DNA of 6,002 bases from Verrucomicrobiota bacterium. GTDB taxonomy: Bacteria > Verrucomicrobiota > Verrucomicrobiia > Chthoniobacterales > UBA10450. The notes below the pieces were generated by a model. That model did no database searches. It was given only the letters and a program-made list of their open reading frames with translations, and was not told the DNA's origin. Shown in pieces: positions 5,732 through 6,002 of the stretch. The stretch lies in contig QHNB01000146.1 of NCBI GenBank assembly GCA_003217965.1, positions 2,318-8,319 of the forward strand, written 5' to 3'. Position numbers and translations under genes: made by a program. How positions within the stretch are numbered: the first letter of the stretch is position 1; every line of letters begins with the position of its first letter.

Positions 5732-6002
5732 ATGAAGCGCGTGCTTGGCGTTGATCTTGGGGACGCTCGAACGGGGCTCGCTATTTCAGATGAATTGCGA
5801 ATGCTGGCCCATCCGCTCGAAACGATCGAGAGCAACTCGGTCGAAACGGTCGCGCAACGCATCAAAGCGATTATGTCTGAAAAAGATATCGACTGCGTCG
5901 TCATCGGTTTGCCCCGGAACATGGACGGTTCGCTCGGAAAAAGCGCGGAACAAGTCCAACGGTTCGTCGCGAAACTAACCGGCATGATTAATTGCCAAGT
6001 CG
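5732..6002 (+). CDS. ruvX: RuvX/YqgF family nuclease, N-terminal part (3' truncated by window edge)
   Basis: The first 90 codons of a YqgF-type RNase H-fold protein, annotated as a putative pre-16S rRNA nuclease or Holliday junction resolvase-like protein. The reading frame stays open to the right edge. Visible family motifs are VLGVDLGDARTGLAISDE at 4-21, with the conserved Asp8 of the RNase H-like active site, then AHPLETI at 26-32 and the strand-loop VVIGLPRNMDGSLG at 56-69 with the typical GLPxNMDGS signature, followed by an amphipathic helix (SAEQVQRFVAKL). The family is about 140 residues long, so roughly a third lies off-window, including the later acidic active-site residues. ATG 5732-5734 follows the manC TGA with no gap, so the two genes are almost certainly co-transcribed. 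An overlapping open frame at 5745-5978 is a shadow of this gene. Confidence 0.93.
   Translation, partial: MKRVLGVDLGDARTGLAISDELRMLAHPLETIESNSVETVAQRIKAIMSEKDIDCVVIGLPRNMDGSLGKSAEQVQRFVAKLTGMINCQV

Noticed and set aside
5677..5985. Minus-strand frame of 102 codons and plus-strand frame at 5745-5978 near the right edge
   Set aside because: The plus frame from 5732 encodes unmistakable RuvX motifs, so both are shadows.
1..6002. Mobile element, CRISPR array, tRNA/rRNA or defence system
   Set aside because: No transposase, integrase, regularly spaced repeats, tRNA-like clover or toxin/nuclease gene cluster was seen; all space is taken by metabolic or housekeeping genes.

Overview
The window looks like ordinary chromosomal DNA from a moderately GC-rich bacterium. 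It holds seven protein-coding genes, two of them cut by the window ends. I see no RNA gene, insertion sequence, CRISPR array or phage gene. The organism cannot be fixed from 6 kb. The hydroxymethylglutaryl-CoA (HMG-CoA) lyase and the acyl-CoA carboxylase beta subunit both carry signatures I associate with Bacteroidetes-type versions of these enzymes. The base composition and the manC-ruvX pairing remind me of soil Verrucomicrobiota. That placement is an inference held with low to moderate confidence.

Positions 1-4236 carry a branched-chain amino acid (leucine) breakdown module. In order they encode the C-terminal part of a 2-oxoacid dehydrogenase E2 acyltransferase (+ strand), an enoyl-CoA hydratase family protein of the methylglutaconyl-CoA hydratase type (- strand), an HMG-CoA lyase (+), and a methylcrotonyl-CoA carboxylase-type carboxyltransferase beta subunit (-). 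Together these would cover branched-chain keto acid to acyl-CoA, 3-methylcrotonyl-CoA to 3-methylglutaconyl-CoA to HMG-CoA, and cleavage to acetyl-CoA plus acetoacetate. The isovaleryl-CoA dehydrogenase and the biotin-carrying alpha subunit are not in the window. The four genes alternate in strand. Both convergent pairs overlap at their stop codons, by 11 and 4 bases. The divergent pair in the middle shares a 104-base control region containing repeated GTTAC words and an imperfect inverted repeat.

Positions 4281-4583 (- strand) encode a small two-helix membrane protein of unknown function. It sits 57 bases upstream of the carboxylase start chosen here and may be transcribed with it.

Positions 4673-6002 (+ strand) start a different unit: a single-domain mannose-1-phosphate guanylyltransferase (GDP-mannose synthesis) followed with no gap by the start of ruvX/yqgF, which runs off the right edge. 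The 89 bases between this unit and the small membrane protein gene are a divergent promoter region without a clear consensus promoter.

I found no wholly new system. The points most worth a second look are sequence oddities within known families: an E2 with no visible subunit-binding domain and an altered DHRxxDG motif, a variant active-site region in the HMG-CoA lyase, and a candidate operator between the hydratase and lyase genes.
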